Positions 6,915 through 17,452 are shown, counted from the first letter of the stretch. The stretch: DNA of 64,000 nucleotides from Cellulomonas sp. NTE-D12 (GCF_027923705.1 NZ_AP026442.1:310001-374000); one strand, 5' to 3'. Numbers and translations are program-made. Notes: a model not told the origin generated them from the sequence alone.

Positions 6915-9533
6915 CTAGCCGCGGGCCGCCGGCGTGACCTCCGTAGTCATTGCGGAACTTGCCCGGCCGGCCGGCTGCCGCCGCCGGGCGTGCACCGCCT
7001 TGTCCAGCGCATCGGCCACCAGCACGGCCACCGGCGACCCGAGCGCCACCGCCCACCCCACGGGGCTCGGCGGCGCCTGTCCCAGCTGCCGCGCCAGCGC
7101 CGGCACGTAGATGGTGACCAGGCAGAACGCGATGCCGATCGCCACCGCCGGCGCCAGCAGCAGGTTCTTCGCGCGGCCGGGCGCCGCCCGGCCCTCGCTG
7201 CGGCAGGCGAACGCGTTCGCGGCCTGTCCCAGCACGACGGCCAGGAACGTGGCACCCGAGGCGGTCGCCAGCACCGCGCCACCCGGTGCCGGGTCGCCGA
7301 ACCGCCACCCGGCCGCCAGCAGCGACACCGTGAACGCGGTCAGCGACACCACCGCCTCGACCGGCCCCAGCAGCCCGAACGCCCGCCGCAGCACCGTGCG
7401 GTCCAGCAGCCGCCCGGCCGCCGGCGGCTCGGCCAGCACGCCGCGGGCGGGCGGCTCGGCACCGAGGGCCGTCGCCGACAGCGTGTCCGTGCCGATGTCC
7501 AGGGCCAGCACCTGCAGCACGCCCAGCGCCAGGGGGAACGCCCCGCCGGTGACGCCCCACAGGACGAACGGCGCCAGCTCGGCCACGTTGTCGGTCAGGT
7601 GGTAGGTGAGGAACCGGCGGACGTTGGCGTACGTCGCCCGGCCCAGCTCGATCCCGGCGACGACGGAGGAGAACCGGTCGTCCAGCAGCACCAGGTCGGC
7701 CGCCTCGCGGGCCACGTCCGTGCCGGAGGCGCCCATCGCCACGCCGATGTCCGCCTCGCGCAGCGCCGGCCCGTCGTTCACGCCGTCGCCCGTCATCGCC
7801 ACCACGTGCTCGCGGGCGCGCAGCGCCCGCGCGATCCGCAGCTTGTCCTCCGGTGCGACGCGGGCCACCACCACCCCGTCGTGGTCCAGCAGCGCGCCGA
7901 GCGCCTCGTCGTCGGCCGGCAGGTCGGCACCGAGATGGACGGGACCGTCCGGGGTCCGCAGCCCCACCTCCAGTGCGATCGCCGCCGCCGTCACCGGGTG
8001 GTCGCCGGTGATCATCGCGACGTGCACGCCCGCGCTGCGGCACGCGGCGATCGCGGCGGCCGACTCGGGCCGCGGCGGGTCCTCGAGCCCGACCAGGCCC
8101 ACCAGGTGCAGCCCCGTCTCGGCCGCGGCAGTGGTCGTCGGCGCCGTCGTCCCGGTCGGCCGGCTCGCCACGGCCAGCACGCGGAGCCCCTGCCCGGACA
8201 GTCGCGCGAGGGCGGCGGCCGCTCCCGATGCATCATCGGCCGGGCACAGCGGCAGCAGCGCGTCCGGAGCGCCCTTGGTCAGCACCTGGTCGCCGGCCAC
8301 CACGCTCATCCGCCGCCGGTGCGGGTCGAAGGCGAACGCGACGTCGGCCCACGACTCGACGCGCACCGTCGGGGTGTCCACGCCCAGCCGCCGGGCGAAG
8401 GCGTCCAGCGCCGCCTCCATCGGGTCGCCGTGCGCCACCCACCGCTCGTCCACCTGCTCCACGTACCCGCGCGAGCAGCGGGCGGCCGCCCGGCCCAGCT
8501 CCACCATCGCCTCGCGCGCCCCGGGGTCGACGTCGACGGCCGCCGTCGGCTCGTACCCGGCGGTGCCGACCCGCGCCGACCCGGCGGGCGTCCAGGCGGC
8601 CACCACCGTCATCTGGTTGAGGGTCAGCGTGCCGGTCTTGTCGGTGCAGACGAAGGTCGTGGACCCCAGCGTCTCGACGGCCTCGAGCGAGCGGACCAGC
8701 ACCTGCCGCTTCGCCATCCGCTCGGCGCCCCACGCCAGCGCGAGGGTGACGGTCGGCAGCAGCGCCTCCGGCACCAGCGCGACGGTGACGCCGATCGCCA
8801 GCACGAAGGCGTCCGGCAGCGGCCGGCCGATCAGCAGGGTGAGCAGCAGGAACGCGAGGCCGGCGACGACGGCGATCGCCCCGATGCCGCGCACCACGCG
8901 GGTCAGCTCGCGGGTCAGCGGCGTCGGGTGCAGGCCGGCCGCCGAGGTGGCGCTGGCGATGCCCGCCAGCCGGGTGCGGGGTCCGGTCGCCAGGACGACG
9001 GCCTCGGCCAGCCCCTCCACCAGGAACGTCCCGGCGTACACCCGCTCGGCGACGTCCAGCGTGCTCGGCTCGCTCTCACCGGTCAGCGTCGACGTGTCCA
9101 GCAGCGCCGCGTCGGCCAGCAGCACGTCGCCGTCGGCCGGCACGCGGTCGCCAGCCTCGAGCAGCAGCACGTCGCCCGCGACGACGTCGGCGGCCTCCAC
9201 CTGCCGGGGCTGCCCGTCCCGCCGCACGCTGACCGTGCCGGGCAGCAGCGACCGCAGCCGCTCCGCGGCCCGGTCGGCACGCGCCTCCTGCAGGAACGAG
9301 AACGCGGCGTTGACCAGCACCACCACGGCGATCGCGACGGTCAGCTGCGGCAGCCCGGCCAGTGCCGCCAGCCCGGCGGCCACCCACAGCAGCAGCGCGA
9401 ACGCGTGCACCAGCTGCGCGGCGAACGTCGCCAGTGGCGACCGCCGGTGCGGTGCGGGCAGCGCGTTCGGGCCGTCCGACCGCAACCGGGCGGCCGCCTG
9501 CGCGGAGGTCAGTCCGCGGCGCGCTGAGTCCAC
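6915..9533 (-). CDS. P-type cation-transporting ATPase
   Basis: An 872-residue integral membrane pump. It has the N-terminal cation ATPase domain ('GLTSAQAAARLRSDGPN'), an actuator loop with TGES, and a VPEALLPT membrane motif. The phosphorylation motif CTDKTGTLT has its aspartate near residue 298, and the hinge 'TGDGVNDGPALREADIGVAMG' follows. The order and the PEALLPT segment are those of P2-type (Ca/Na/K-like) ATPases rather than heavy-metal P1B pumps, because no CPC motif is present. About eight to ten membrane helices are visible. The ion cannot be told from sequence alone. GTG is taken as the start. Confidence 0.88.
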   Translation of the reverse strand: MDSARRGLTSAQAAARLRSDGPNALPAPHRRSPLATFAAQLVHAFALLLWVAAGLAALAGLPQLTVAIAVVVLVNAAFSFLQEARADRAAERLRSLLPGTVSVRRDGQPRQVEAADVVAGDVLLLEAGDRVPADGDVLLADAALLDTSTLTGESEPSTLDVAERVYAGTFLVEGLAEAVVLATGPRTRLAGIASATSAAGLHPTPLTRELTRVVRGIGAIAVVAGLAFLLLTLLIGRPLPDAFVLAIGVTVALVPEALLPTVTLALAWGAERMAKRQVLVRSLEAVETLGSTTFVCTDKTGTLTLNQMTVVAAWTPAGSARVGTAGYEPTAAVDVDPGAREAMVELGRAAARCSRGYVEQVDERWVAHGDPMEAALDAFARRLGVDTPTVRVESWADVAFAFDPHRRRMSVVAGDQVLTKGAPDALLPLCPADDASGAAAALARLSGQGLRVLAVASRPTGTTAPTTTAAAETGLHLVGLVGLEDPPRPESAAAIAACRSAGVHVAMITGDHPVTAAAIALEVGLRTPDGPVHLGADLPADDEALGALLDHDGVVVARVAPEDKLRIARALRAREHVVAMTGDGVNDGPALREADIGVAMGASGTDVAREAADLVLLDDRFSSVVAGIELGRATYANVRRFLTYHLTDNVAELAPFVLWGVTGGAFPLALGVLQVLALDIGTDTLSATALGAEPPARGVLAEPPAAGRLLDRTVLRRAFGLLGPVEAVVSLTAFTVSLLAAGWRFGDPAPGGAVLATASGATFLAVVLGQAANAFACRSEGRAAPGRAKNLLLAPAVAIGIAFCLVTIYVPALARQLGQAPPSPVGWAVALGSPVAVLVADALDKAVHARRRQPAGRASSAMTTEVTPAARG

Positions 9534-9544
9534 GTCAGCCCACG

Positions 9545-10009
9545 TCAGCCCAGCGCCGCACGCACCTTGCCGGACAGGGCCTTGCCGTCCACGCGACCAC
9601 GGCCCGCCGCCGCGGCCTGCGCCGCCTTCATCACGGTGCCCATGTCCTTCATCGACGTGGCGCCCGTCGCGGCGACCGCCTCGGCCACGAGCGCGTCCAG
9701 GTCGGCGTCGCTCGGCGCCGCGGGCAGGTAGCCCTCAATGAAGTCCGCTTCGGCGGACTCGTTGGCGGCCCGGTCGGTGGCGCCCGCGCCGGTGTAGATC
9801 TCGGCGCTCTCGCGGCGTTTCTTCACCTCGGCGGTCAGCACGGCGACGATCTCGTCGTCGCCGAGCTCGCGCGCGACGGGACCGGACTTGGCGGCGCCGC
9901 GGACGGCGGCGATCGCCTGCCGCAACGTCCCGGTGGCGAACGTGTCGCGTGCCTTCATCGCGGTGTGCAGGTCGGTGTCCAGGCGGTCGAGGAGGGTCAC
10001 GCCCCCCAT
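9545..10009 (-). CDS. GatB/YqeY domain protein
   Basis: A 154-residue protein of the YqeY family, related to the C-terminal tRNA-binding domain of GatB. It shows the expected pattern: 'LLDRLDTDLHTAMKARD' at the N terminus, then 'TLRQAIAAVRGA', a middle 'EADFIEGYLPAAPSD' and the C-terminal 'MKDMGTVMKAAQAAAAGRGRVDGKALSGKVRAAL'. The role in actinobacteria is uncertain. A GTG nine bases inside the ATG is an alternative start. Its 5' end overlaps the end of the GNAT gene by 13 bases. Confidence 0.88.
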   Translation of the reverse strand: MGGVTLLDRLDTDLHTAMKARDTFATGTLRQAIAAVRGAAKSGPVARELGDDEIVAVLTAEVKKRRESAEIYTGAGATDRAANESAEADFIEGYLPAAPSDADLDALVAEAVAATGATSMKDMGTVMKAAQAAAAGRGRVDGKALSGKVRAALG

Positions 10010-10575
10010 CGTCCCGCGCGAGGGAGGCCGTCGCGACGGTCTTCCCGCCCGAGGGTCAGCGCGAACGTCCGCGTCGGGCTGCCGTCCTTGGCCGGTGGAC
10101 CGGGCACCCCCAGCTCGGTGAACCCCATCCGTCCGAGCAGCCGCACGGAGGCGTCGTTCCCGTCCACCACCACGGCCCGCACGTCCGTCACCCCCAGCGT
10201 CGCCGCCCCGTCGAGCAGGGCGCGTACGGCCTCGGACGCCAGTCCGCGCCCCCAGCGGTCGGTGCGGATCGCGTAGCCCAGCTCGGCGGTGCTGTCCGAC
10301 CTGCGCATCAGCAGCACCTCGCCGATCACCGCGCCGCTCGCCCGCTCCACCACGGCCAGGCTGATCGCCTGGCCCGGCTCGGCGGCGCGCGTCAGCGTCA
10401 GGCGCTTGTCGAGGGCCACAGCGGTCTGCTCGCGGTCCCGCACCGGCCACGGCGTGTACCGGGTGACCTGCGGGTCGCCGTGGAACACCAGCAGGTCCTC
10501 CAGGTCACCGGCCCGGTGCTCGCGCAGCTCCAACCGTTCCGTGCGCAGCGGCACGTCCAGCACCCAGTCGCTCAC
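9997..10575 (-). CDS. GNAT family N-acetyltransferase (RimJ/RimL-like)
   Basis: A 192-residue protein. It begins with 'RTERLELREHRAGDLEDLLVFHGDPQVTRY', typical of RimJ/RimL-like GNAT enzymes. It continues through 'AELGYAIRTDRWGRGLASEAVRALLDGA', where 'RWGRGLASEA' is the acetyl-CoA binding motif A. It ends with 'VVVDGNDASVRLLGRMGFTELG'. Substrate is unknown. The GTG start overlaps the stop of the DedA gene in a GTGA arrangement, so translation is probably coupled. Confidence 0.85.
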   Translation of the reverse strand: MSDWVLDVPLRTERLELREHRAGDLEDLLVFHGDPQVTRYTPWPVRDREQTAVALDKRLTLTRAAEPGQAISLAVVERASGAVIGEVLLMRRSDSTAELGYAIRTDRWGRGLASEAVRALLDGAATLGVTDVRAVVVDGNDASVRLLGRMGFTELGVPGPPAKDGSPTRTFALTLGREDRRDGLPRAGRWGA

Positions 10576-11225
10576 CCGTGGACGGTAGCCCGGTCCCGCT
10601 CGGAGGTGCCGGTCGCGGCGCGCCGCCGCAGGGCGGTGACGACGATCGGGATCACCGAGACCACCACCACGACGACCGCCAGCAGGTCGATGTTGTGCGC
10701 CACGAACGGCACACGGCCCAGCGCCAGGGCGACCACGGTCAGCCCCACCACCCACAGGAGCGCCCCGGTGACGTTCCACACCACGAAGCGCCGGTACCGC
10801 AGCCGCGCCGTCCCGGCCACCAGCGGCACGAACGTCCGCACGATGGGCACGAACCGCGCCAGCACCAGCGACACCGGCCCGTACCGGTCGAAGAACCGCT
10901 CGGCCTCCGCCAGCCGCGCGGTGGTCAGCACCTTCGCGTCGTCCGTGAAGAACCGCCGCCCGAACCGGTGGCCGAGCCAGAACCCCGTCTGGTCCCCGGC
11001 GACCGCCGCGAGGAATGCCACCACCGCGATCCACACCGGCGACAGCCCCAGCTGACCGCGCAGCAGCACCGCCGTGAGGATCAGGGAGTCGCCGGGCAGG
11101 AACGGGAACAGCACCCCGGACTCGATGAAGATCATCACCGCGATCCCCGCCAGCGCCCACGGTCCGAAGGCGTGCAGCAGGGACGCGGGCGACACGGACA
11201 CGCTGGTGGCGAGCTCGGTGATCAC
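10572..11225 (-). CDS. DedA family membrane protein
   Basis: A 217-residue membrane protein. It begins at GTG after GAGGAGG. It carries the DedA signature: 'FIESGVLFPFLPGDSLILTAV', 'AAVAGDQTGFWLGHRFGRRFF', then 'FDRYGPVSLVLARFVPIVRTFVPLVAG' with the conserved F/R-x3-P-x-R region. DedA proteins belong to the VTT superfamily and are implicated in lipid carrier flipping and membrane homeostasis. It is the first gene of the leftward DedA-GNAT-YqeY series, whose members overlap. Confidence 0.88.
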   Translation of the reverse strand: MITELATSVSVSPASLLHAFGPWALAGIAVMIFIESGVLFPFLPGDSLILTAVLLRGQLGLSPVWIAVVAFLAAVAGDQTGFWLGHRFGRRFFTDDAKVLTTARLAEAERFFDRYGPVSLVLARFVPIVRTFVPLVAGTARLRYRRFVVWNVTGALLWVVGLTVVALALGRVPFVAHNIDLLAVVVVVVSVIPIVVTALRRRAATGTSERDRATVHG

Positions 11226-11424
11226 GTGGTCCTCCTCGTGGCGGGTCGTTCCACGGTCGCACCCGTTCTCGCGGGGCGCCTCCGGGGACGGCGGGCTAGC
11301 CTCGAGCAGGACGCGCCCCCGCCGGCGTGGAGACCCTTCCGACCTGCGCCGGGACCCGTTCGCGCGGTCGCACAGCCGTTTTCCCGCCGGGGGTCGACCC
11401 CCTCGGTCCGACGTGAGGACACCC

Positions 11425-12402
<978 letters not shown>

Positions 12403-12477
12403 CCTCGGCGGTGTTCGTCAGGTCGACGGCGGCAGGTGAGCGGCCGGATGCGGACGACGACCTCGAGGAGAGCACAC

Positions 12478-13122
12478 ATGGCACGGATCACGGTTCTGGG
12501 CGGCACGGGCTACGCAGGCGGGCACATCGTCCAGGAGGCCGCAGCCCGCGGCCACCAGGTGACCTCGGTCAGCCGCTCGCTGCCGGACCAGCCGGTCGAG
12601 GGCGTCACCTACCGCCAGGCCGACGCGCTCGACCCCGCCTACGCGACCGCGGCCGTCGCCGACGCGGACGTGGTGATCGAGGCCCTGTCCCCCCGCGGCG
12701 CACTGACCGGTCGCATCGGTGAGGTGATCGGTGAGCTCGCCGTCGCCGCGCAGGCCGCCGGGGTGCGGCTCGGCGTGATCGGCGGCGCCGGGTCGCTGCA
12801 CGTCGCCCCTGGCGGTCCGCGCCTGTTCGACACCCCGGAGTTCCCCGCCGAGTACAAGCCCGAGTCGCTCGAGCTGGGCGCCGTGCTCGACGAGCTGCGC
12901 GAGAGCCCCGAGGCGCTCGACTGGTTCTACATCAGCCCGGCGGCGGGCTTCGGCGCCTACGCGCCCGGTGAGCGCACGGGCACGTTCCGGCTGGGGGGCG
13001 ACGTGCTCCTGACGGACGACGAGGGTCGCTCCGACCTGTCCGGCGCGGACCTGGCCATCGCGATCCTCGACGAGGTGGAGAACCCCACCCACCGGCGCGC
13101 CCGCTTCACGGCCGCCTACTGA
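12478..13122 (+). CDS. NAD(P)H-binding SDR-like protein (NmrA/YwnB type)
   Basis: A 214-residue protein that starts at ATG behind GAGGAGAG. It opens with the Rossmann motif 'ITVLGGTGYAGGHIVQEAAARGH' and later has 'LGVIGGAGSLHVAPGG' and 'LDWFYISPAAGFGAYAPGERTG', as in YwnB/YesF-like atypical SDRs. Such proteins lack a classical Tyr-x3-Lys active site and act as reductases or redox sensors. It may be cotranscribed with the aldo/keto reductase. Confidence 0.85.
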   Translation: MARITVLGGTGYAGGHIVQEAAARGHQVTSVSRSLPDQPVEGVTYRQADALDPAYATAAVADADVVIEALSPRGALTGRIGEVIGELAVAAQAAGVRLGVIGGAGSLHVAPGGPRLFDTPEFPAEYKPESLELGAVLDELRESPEALDWFYISPAAGFGAYAPGERTGTFRLGGDVLLTDDEGRSDLSGADLAIAILDEVENPTHRRARFTAAY

Positions 13123-13214
13123 CCGAGCCGGCGCGCCCGCTCAGCGCGGACAGGGGGCTGCGCTCAGCGCGGCGCGCAGGCTTCGCCGCACCGCTCGCCT
13201 CCGTGGCAGTCGCG

Positions 13215-14624
13215 TCAGGGTGTGGCCGGCGACGCGAGACCGCCGTCCGGCAGCGCGCCACGTCGCGGCAACGGGTCGACCGGCTCACGCGCGGGGCTCG
13301 GCGTCGTCTCCGCCGCCGGCGCCTCGTCGACCAGCAGGGCGTCCGCCAGTTTGGGGCTCGACACGGGCTCCGGGGTCCGGTGCCGGTCAGCGGGCGCGCT
13401 CGGCGCCGCCGGGTCGTCCACCTGAACGCGGAACAGCTCGCGGGCGGTGTGCACCAGCAGGCCGATCAGTGCGACGTTGCGGGCGGCGAGCACCAGGGTC
13501 ACGCCCAGGCCGCCGCCGGTGATCTCCGTGTACTCCCAGGGGAACACCAGCTGGGTGGCGGCGCCGACGCCGAGCACCCACTTGGCGGTGGTGCCCCAGC
13601 CGGGCAGGCCCAGCACCAGCGCCACGGCGACAGGTGCCGCGAGCCACGTCATGTACTGCGGCGACCCGACCTTGTTGAACACCAGCAGCACCAGGGTCAT
13701 CAGCATCGCGCCGCGCACCACCAGCTCACCGCGCTTGCTCCGGTGCGCCCACAGCGCCAGGCCGACGCGCTCCCGCTTCCACCACAGCAACCCGATCGCG
13801 GCGGCGGCGGCGATCGGCAGCAGCAGGCCGAGCAGGTCCGCCATCTTCTGCGTCCCGGGCCCGAGCAGCTCCCACGTGACGATCTGCGCGTTCAGCACCC
13901 GCTTGATCGACGTGGTGAACAGGGCGGCCAGCACCCAGGGGGTCGCGCCGGGCGCCTCGATCTGCAGGCCGCGCTGCCCCTGCTCGAGCAGGAACGACAG
14001 CACGTGCCCCTGCCCGCCGAAGCCGATCGCGGTGCCCATGACGATCGCGGAGACGCCCGCCGCCGGTGCGACCACGTCACGCCACGGCCTGTGGGCGCCC
14101 CAGAACAGCGGGACCAGCAGAGCACCGGGCGCCACCTTGATCCACGCGCCGATGGTCAGCAGGGCGGACGCGACGGCCGGTCGGTCCATGCTCCACAGCA
14201 GGGCGGCGATCACCAGGGGGACGACGATGGCGTCGAGCCGGCCCATCGCGATGGGGCCGAGCAGCAGCAGGAAGCCGGTCCACCACCAGCCGCCCACCTG
14301 GCCGCGGTCGCGGCGCAGCAGCATCGCCATGGCGAGCACGTCGAGGATCGTCACCATGATCGACCAGGCCAGCGCGTACCCGTGGCCGATCGCCAGCCCG
14401 CCGAACCCGGCGGCGAGCATCGGGACCGTCGCCCCGATCGGGTACACCCAGCTGGTGTCGATCGCCGGCCACCCGAACCCGTGCACGCCCAGCCACATCC
14501 AGTAGCGGTACAGGTCCAGGTCCCAGAACGCCTTCTGCGGGATCAGCCACACGCCGAGCACCGCCAGCCACAGGTGGACCAGCAGGAAGGCGGTCCACAC
14601 CGCGGGGCGGCTGTGCAGCAGCAT
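13215..14624 (-). CDS. GT87/DUF2029-like membrane mannosyltransferase
   Basis: A 469-residue protein with about ten membrane helices and a Pro-rich cytoplasmic tail of about 70 residues. The early loop 'DLDLYRYWMW' and the later 'MGRLDAIVVPLVIAALLW' with 'GAWIKVAPGALLVPLF' match the GT-C fold GT87 (DUF2029) group. Those enzymes use polyprenyl-phosphate mannose to build cell-envelope glycolipids or polysaccharides. The conserved Asp residues in the first outer loop are consistent with a GT-C catalytic site. The start ATG has only a distant GGAGG, about 14 bases away. Confidence 0.75.
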   Translation of the reverse strand: MLLHSRPAVWTAFLLVHLWLAVLGVWLIPQKAFWDLDLYRYWMWLGVHGFGWPAIDTSWVYPIGATVPMLAAGFGGLAIGHGYALAWSIMVTILDVLAMAMLLRRDRGQVGGWWWTGFLLLLGPIAMGRLDAIVVPLVIAALLWSMDRPAVASALLTIGAWIKVAPGALLVPLFWGAHRPWRDVVAPAAGVSAIVMGTAIGFGGQGHVLSFLLEQGQRGLQIEAPGATPWVLAALFTTSIKRVLNAQIVTWELLGPGTQKMADLLGLLLPIAAAAAIGLLWWKRERVGLALWAHRSKRGELVVRGAMLMTLVLLVFNKVGSPQYMTWLAAPVAVALVLGLPGWGTTAKWVLGVGAATQLVFPWEYTEITGGGLGVTLVLAARNVALIGLLVHTARELFRVQVDDPAAPSAPADRHRTPEPVSSPKLADALLVDEAPAAETTPSPAREPVDPLPRRGALPDGGLASPATP

Positions 14625-14859
14625 GCGCTTCAGGATGACCTCCGGGGCCGGGCGGGATGTCCTGCCAGGGTAGGTGGAGGTGCTGTGCGAGACGTCGGAC
14701 GACCACCGGTCACACAGGACCTCCCCAGGTTACGGGCAGATCGTGGCCTGCCCGTGACCTGATCGCAGCCGCGCCGAGACCTTGTGCGGACGCCGGTCCG
14801 GGCGGTTGTGACGACGACCACGTCGCCACGCGCCGAGCGCTACGGCTCGCCGCCTCGGC

Positions 14860-15069
14860 TCAGTGGCCGCTTCCGACGTCGGGCACCGGCGGCACGGGTG
14901 GCATCGGCGTCGTCGTGGCGCCGCCGAGGCCCGGTCCGGCGACCACGGGCCCGGTCGTCTCCTCGCGCTCGTCGGGTGCGGGTTCGGCCTTGGGCTCCGT
15001 CGCCTTGACCGGGTCGGGGACCTCGTCGAGGCCGGGCCGGGCGTCCTCAGGGGTCTGCGGGACGGTCAT
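14860..15069 (-). CDS. Small Pro/acid-rich hypothetical protein
   Basis: A 69-residue product with a CCGGAGG ribosome binding site before the ATG. It is rich in Pro, Glu, Asp and Thr and probably disordered, with no membrane segment. No family is recognised. The strong binding site argues for a real gene. It faces the GT87-like gene across a 235-bp gap (14625-14859) in which nothing else was seen, and is divergent from the nucleobase permease. Confidence 0.5.
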   Translation of the reverse strand: MTVPQTPEDARPGLDEVPDPVKATEPKAEPAPDEREETTGPVVAGPGLGGATTTPMPPVPPVPDVGSGH

Positions 15070-15254
15070 CGCGCACCTCCGGGGGGTTCGCGGCGGGCGG
15101 TCCGCTCCCGTGCGGCCCGGCACCGCCTTCTCGTCCGTCCGAGCGTCGCACGACCGCCGTGTCCACGCCCGCCGAGCCGCCCACGCGGGCTGTGCCCGGA
15201 TCACTACTCTTCGTCCCGACGCCCGGGCTGGGCGCGCAGACGATGGAGGAACCG

Positions 15255-16640
15255 ATGGCGTCCTTGTCCTCGAACGGGTCCCAGCGCTGGAGCTGGAAGC
15301 TGCACGGCGACGGGCGCACGATCGCCCCCGGCGCCGTGGTGTCCCCGGGTGAACGGCTCAGCTGGCCGCGGACCACCGGGATCGGCCTGCAGCATGTGGT
15401 GGCGATGTTCGGCGCCACCTTCCTGGTGCCGCTGCTGACCGGCTTCTCGCCGCAGACCACCCTGTTCTTCTCCGCGATCGGCACCATCGGCTTCCTGCTG
15501 ATCACCGGCAACCGCCTGCCCAGCTACCTGGGCTCCAGCTTCGCGTTCATCGCGCCGATCGGTGCGGCGACGGCGAGCGGCGGCCAGTCCGTGGCGGTGG
15601 GCGGGATCCTGGTCACCGGCCTGCTGCTGGCGATCGTCGGCCTGCTGGTGCACGTCGGCGGGTCGCGCTGGATCGACGCCGTGATGCCCCCGGCGGTCAC
15701 CGGCACGATCGTCGCGCTGATCGGTCTCAACCTCGCACCGGCGGCCTGGGGCTCCTGCTCGGCGTCCGGCTGCTCCGGCTTCCGTGCGTCCCCGGTGACG
15801 GCCATCGCGACGCTCGGCACCGTGATCCTGGTGACCGTGCTGTTCCGCGGGGTGCTCGGCCGCCTCGCGATCCTCGTCGGCGTCGTCGTCGGCTACCTGG
15901 TGGCCACCCTCCGCGGCGAGGTGAACTTCACCGCCGTGCGCCAGGCGTCGCTGGTCGGCCTGCCGCACTTCGTGGCGCCCAAGCTGGACGTGTCCGTCCT
16001 CGGCCTGTTCATCCCGGTGGTGCTGGTGCTGATCGCGGAGAACGTCGGCCACGTGAAGTCCGTCGCCGCGATGACGGGCCAGAACCTCGACCCGATCATG
16101 GGCCGCGCGCTGCTCGCCGACGGTGTCGCCACCACCCTGGCAGGTCTGGGCGGCGGCTCCGGCACCACCACCTACGCCGAGAACATCGGCGTGATGGCTG
16201 CCTCCCGCGTGTACTCCACCGCCGCCTACTGGGTCGCCGCCGCGACGGCGCTGATCCTGTCCATGTCGCCCACGTTCGGCGCCGCGATCGCCACGGTGCC
16301 GGCCGGTGTGCTCGGCGGTGCCGCGACGGTGCTGTACGGGATGATCGGCCTGCTCGGCGCCCGGATCTGGGTGCAGAACCGCGTCGACTTCTCCAACCCG
16401 GTGAACCTGTTCCCGGCGGCGATCGCCCTGGTGATCGGCATCGCCAACTTCAGCTGGACCGCCGGCAAGCTGCAGTTCCAGGGCATCGCGCTCGGCACCG
16501 CCGCCGCGATCGGCCTCTACCACCTGATGCGGGTGCTGGCGAAGTGGCGCGGCACGTCGCAGGAGCCGGCCACGCCGGCCTCTGTGCCCGGTGGCGCGGA
16601 GCTGTCCGAGGAGCCCTCGGTCGCCGCCGATCGGGTCTGA
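15255..16640 (+). CDS. NCS2 nucleobase:cation symporter (uracil/xanthine permease)
   Basis: A 461-residue transporter with about 14 membrane segments. Key parts are 'QHVVAMFGATFLVPLLTGF' in helix 1, 'AFIAPIGAA' in helix 3 and 'LIAENVGHVKSVAAMTGQNLD' in helix 8. Helix 10 has 'GLGGGSGTTTYAENIGVMAASRVYS'. The glutamates in helices 8 and 10 and the GTTTYAENIG motif are those of uracil permeases of the UraA type. The ATG at 15255 has GGAGGAACCG directly before it; an ATG 12 bases earlier is part of that site. It ends in a strong terminator. Confidence 0.9.
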   Translation: MASLSSNGSQRWSWKLHGDGRTIAPGAVVSPGERLSWPRTTGIGLQHVVAMFGATFLVPLLTGFSPQTTLFFSAIGTIGFLLITGNRLPSYLGSSFAFIAPIGAATASGGQSVAVGGILVTGLLLAIVGLLVHVGGSRWIDAVMPPAVTGTIVALIGLNLAPAAWGSCSASGCSGFRASPVTAIATLGTVILVTVLFRGVLGRLAILVGVVVGYLVATLRGEVNFTAVRQASLVGLPHFVAPKLDVSVLGLFIPVVLVLIAENVGHVKSVAAMTGQNLDPIMGRALLADGVATTLAGLGGGSGTTTYAENIGVMAASRVYSTAAYWVAAATALILSMSPTFGAAIATVPAGVLGGAATVLYGMIGLLGARIWVQNRVDFSNPVNLFPAAIALVIGIANFSWTAGKLQFQGIALGTAAAIGLYHLMRVLAKWRGTSQEPATPASVPGGAELSEEPSVAADRV

Positions 16641-16737
16641 CGGCCCGTCCGACGAAGGAGCGCCCCGCGGTCGTCACGACGCGGCCCGTCCGACGAAGGA
16701 GCGCCCCGCGGTCGTCACGACGCGGGGCGCTCCTTCG
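16641..16737 (+). terminator. Terminator hairpin with duplicated 5' arm
   Basis: A 41-bp segment occurs twice in perfect tandem (16641-16681 and 16682-16722). It is followed at 16723-16737 by the complement of its inner part. Arm CGAAGGAGCGCCCCG at 16694-16708 pairs with CGGGGCGCTCCTTCG, giving a long GC-rich stem. The first copy can pair with the same 3' arm, so two alternative stems exist. It follows the permease stop directly and also lies between convergent genes. Confidence 0.8.
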
Positions 16738-16804
16738 TGTCAGGGCGTGCGCGTCGGGACGCGGTGCCCGCACGGCGTGGCGCGCCGTCCGGGGGCTGTG
16801 CCCG

Positions 16805-17452
16805 TCAGGACTTGGTCGGCGTCGGCGTCGCCGCCGGCTTGGCGCTCGCCTGCGCCGCCAGCTGTTCGACCGGCACGCAGCCGGGCTGCCCGACGAGCGG
16901 CGTGCTCGGGTCGAGCCCGACCTGGTCGTTGGGGACCAGGGTGTCGAAGTCGCTGCCCAGCGTGACGTCCACCGTCGCGTCCTTGGGGTCGGCTCGGGCG
17001 ATCAGCAGCAGCACGGGGTTCTTGAAGTGCGCGGCGACCGTGTACGCCTGCGCGACACCGGCCACGCCGAACGAGATCTGCTCGGAGCCGATGAACTGCG
17101 TGGTGGCGTTGGCGGTGGTGCCGATGGTGAACCCCGCCTGACCGAGCGCCACCGCCGCGGAGGCCGCCAGCCCCGCCCGGTTGGCGCCGTTGTAGACGTT
17201 CACCTTGATGGTGTTGGCCGCCACGGGCAGCGCGCCCTGCGGCGGGCACGGCGCCGGCTGACGCGTGACGCTCGGCGTCGGCTTGCTGGAGAAGCCGCGG
17301 GCGAAGAACGGCACGTTGAGGTTGCCGGTGTAGATCGCCGCTGCCGAGACGCCGGCCACCGCCAGGATCGCGAGCAGGATGCCGAAGATCACCGCCTGCC
17401 GCTCGTGCACGTGCCGGCGGCGCAGCGCGCGGGCGCGGTCCGGGTCGGTCAT
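16805..17452 (-). CDS. LytR_C domain membrane protein
   Basis: A 215-residue protein. A basic N terminus and one membrane helix ('AVIFGILLAILAVAGVSAAAI') anchor an outer domain. That domain contains 'IKVNVYNGANRAGLAASAAVALGQAGF', the start of the LytR C-terminal domain found in LCP cell-wall ligases and in stand-alone proteins like this one. No LCP catalytic domain is present. It overlaps the upstream gene by four bases (ATGA), so the two are translationally coupled. Confidence 0.82.
   Translation of the reverse strand: MTDPDRARALRRRHVHERQAVIFGILLAILAVAGVSAAAIYTGNLNVPFFARGFSSKPTPSVTRQPAPCPPQGALPVAANTIKVNVYNGANRAGLAASAAVALGQAGFTIGTTANATTQFIGSEQISFGVAGVAQAYTVAAHFKNPVLLLIARADPKDATVDVTLGSDFDTLVPNDQVGLDPSTPLVGQPGCVPVEQLAAQASAKPAATPTPTKS

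Noticed and set aside
6660..9527. A 955-codon open frame on the + strand over the P-type ATPase
   Set aside because: It is antisense to a clearly conserved ATPase and composed of Arg/Gly/His-rich low-complexity sequence expected from high GC.
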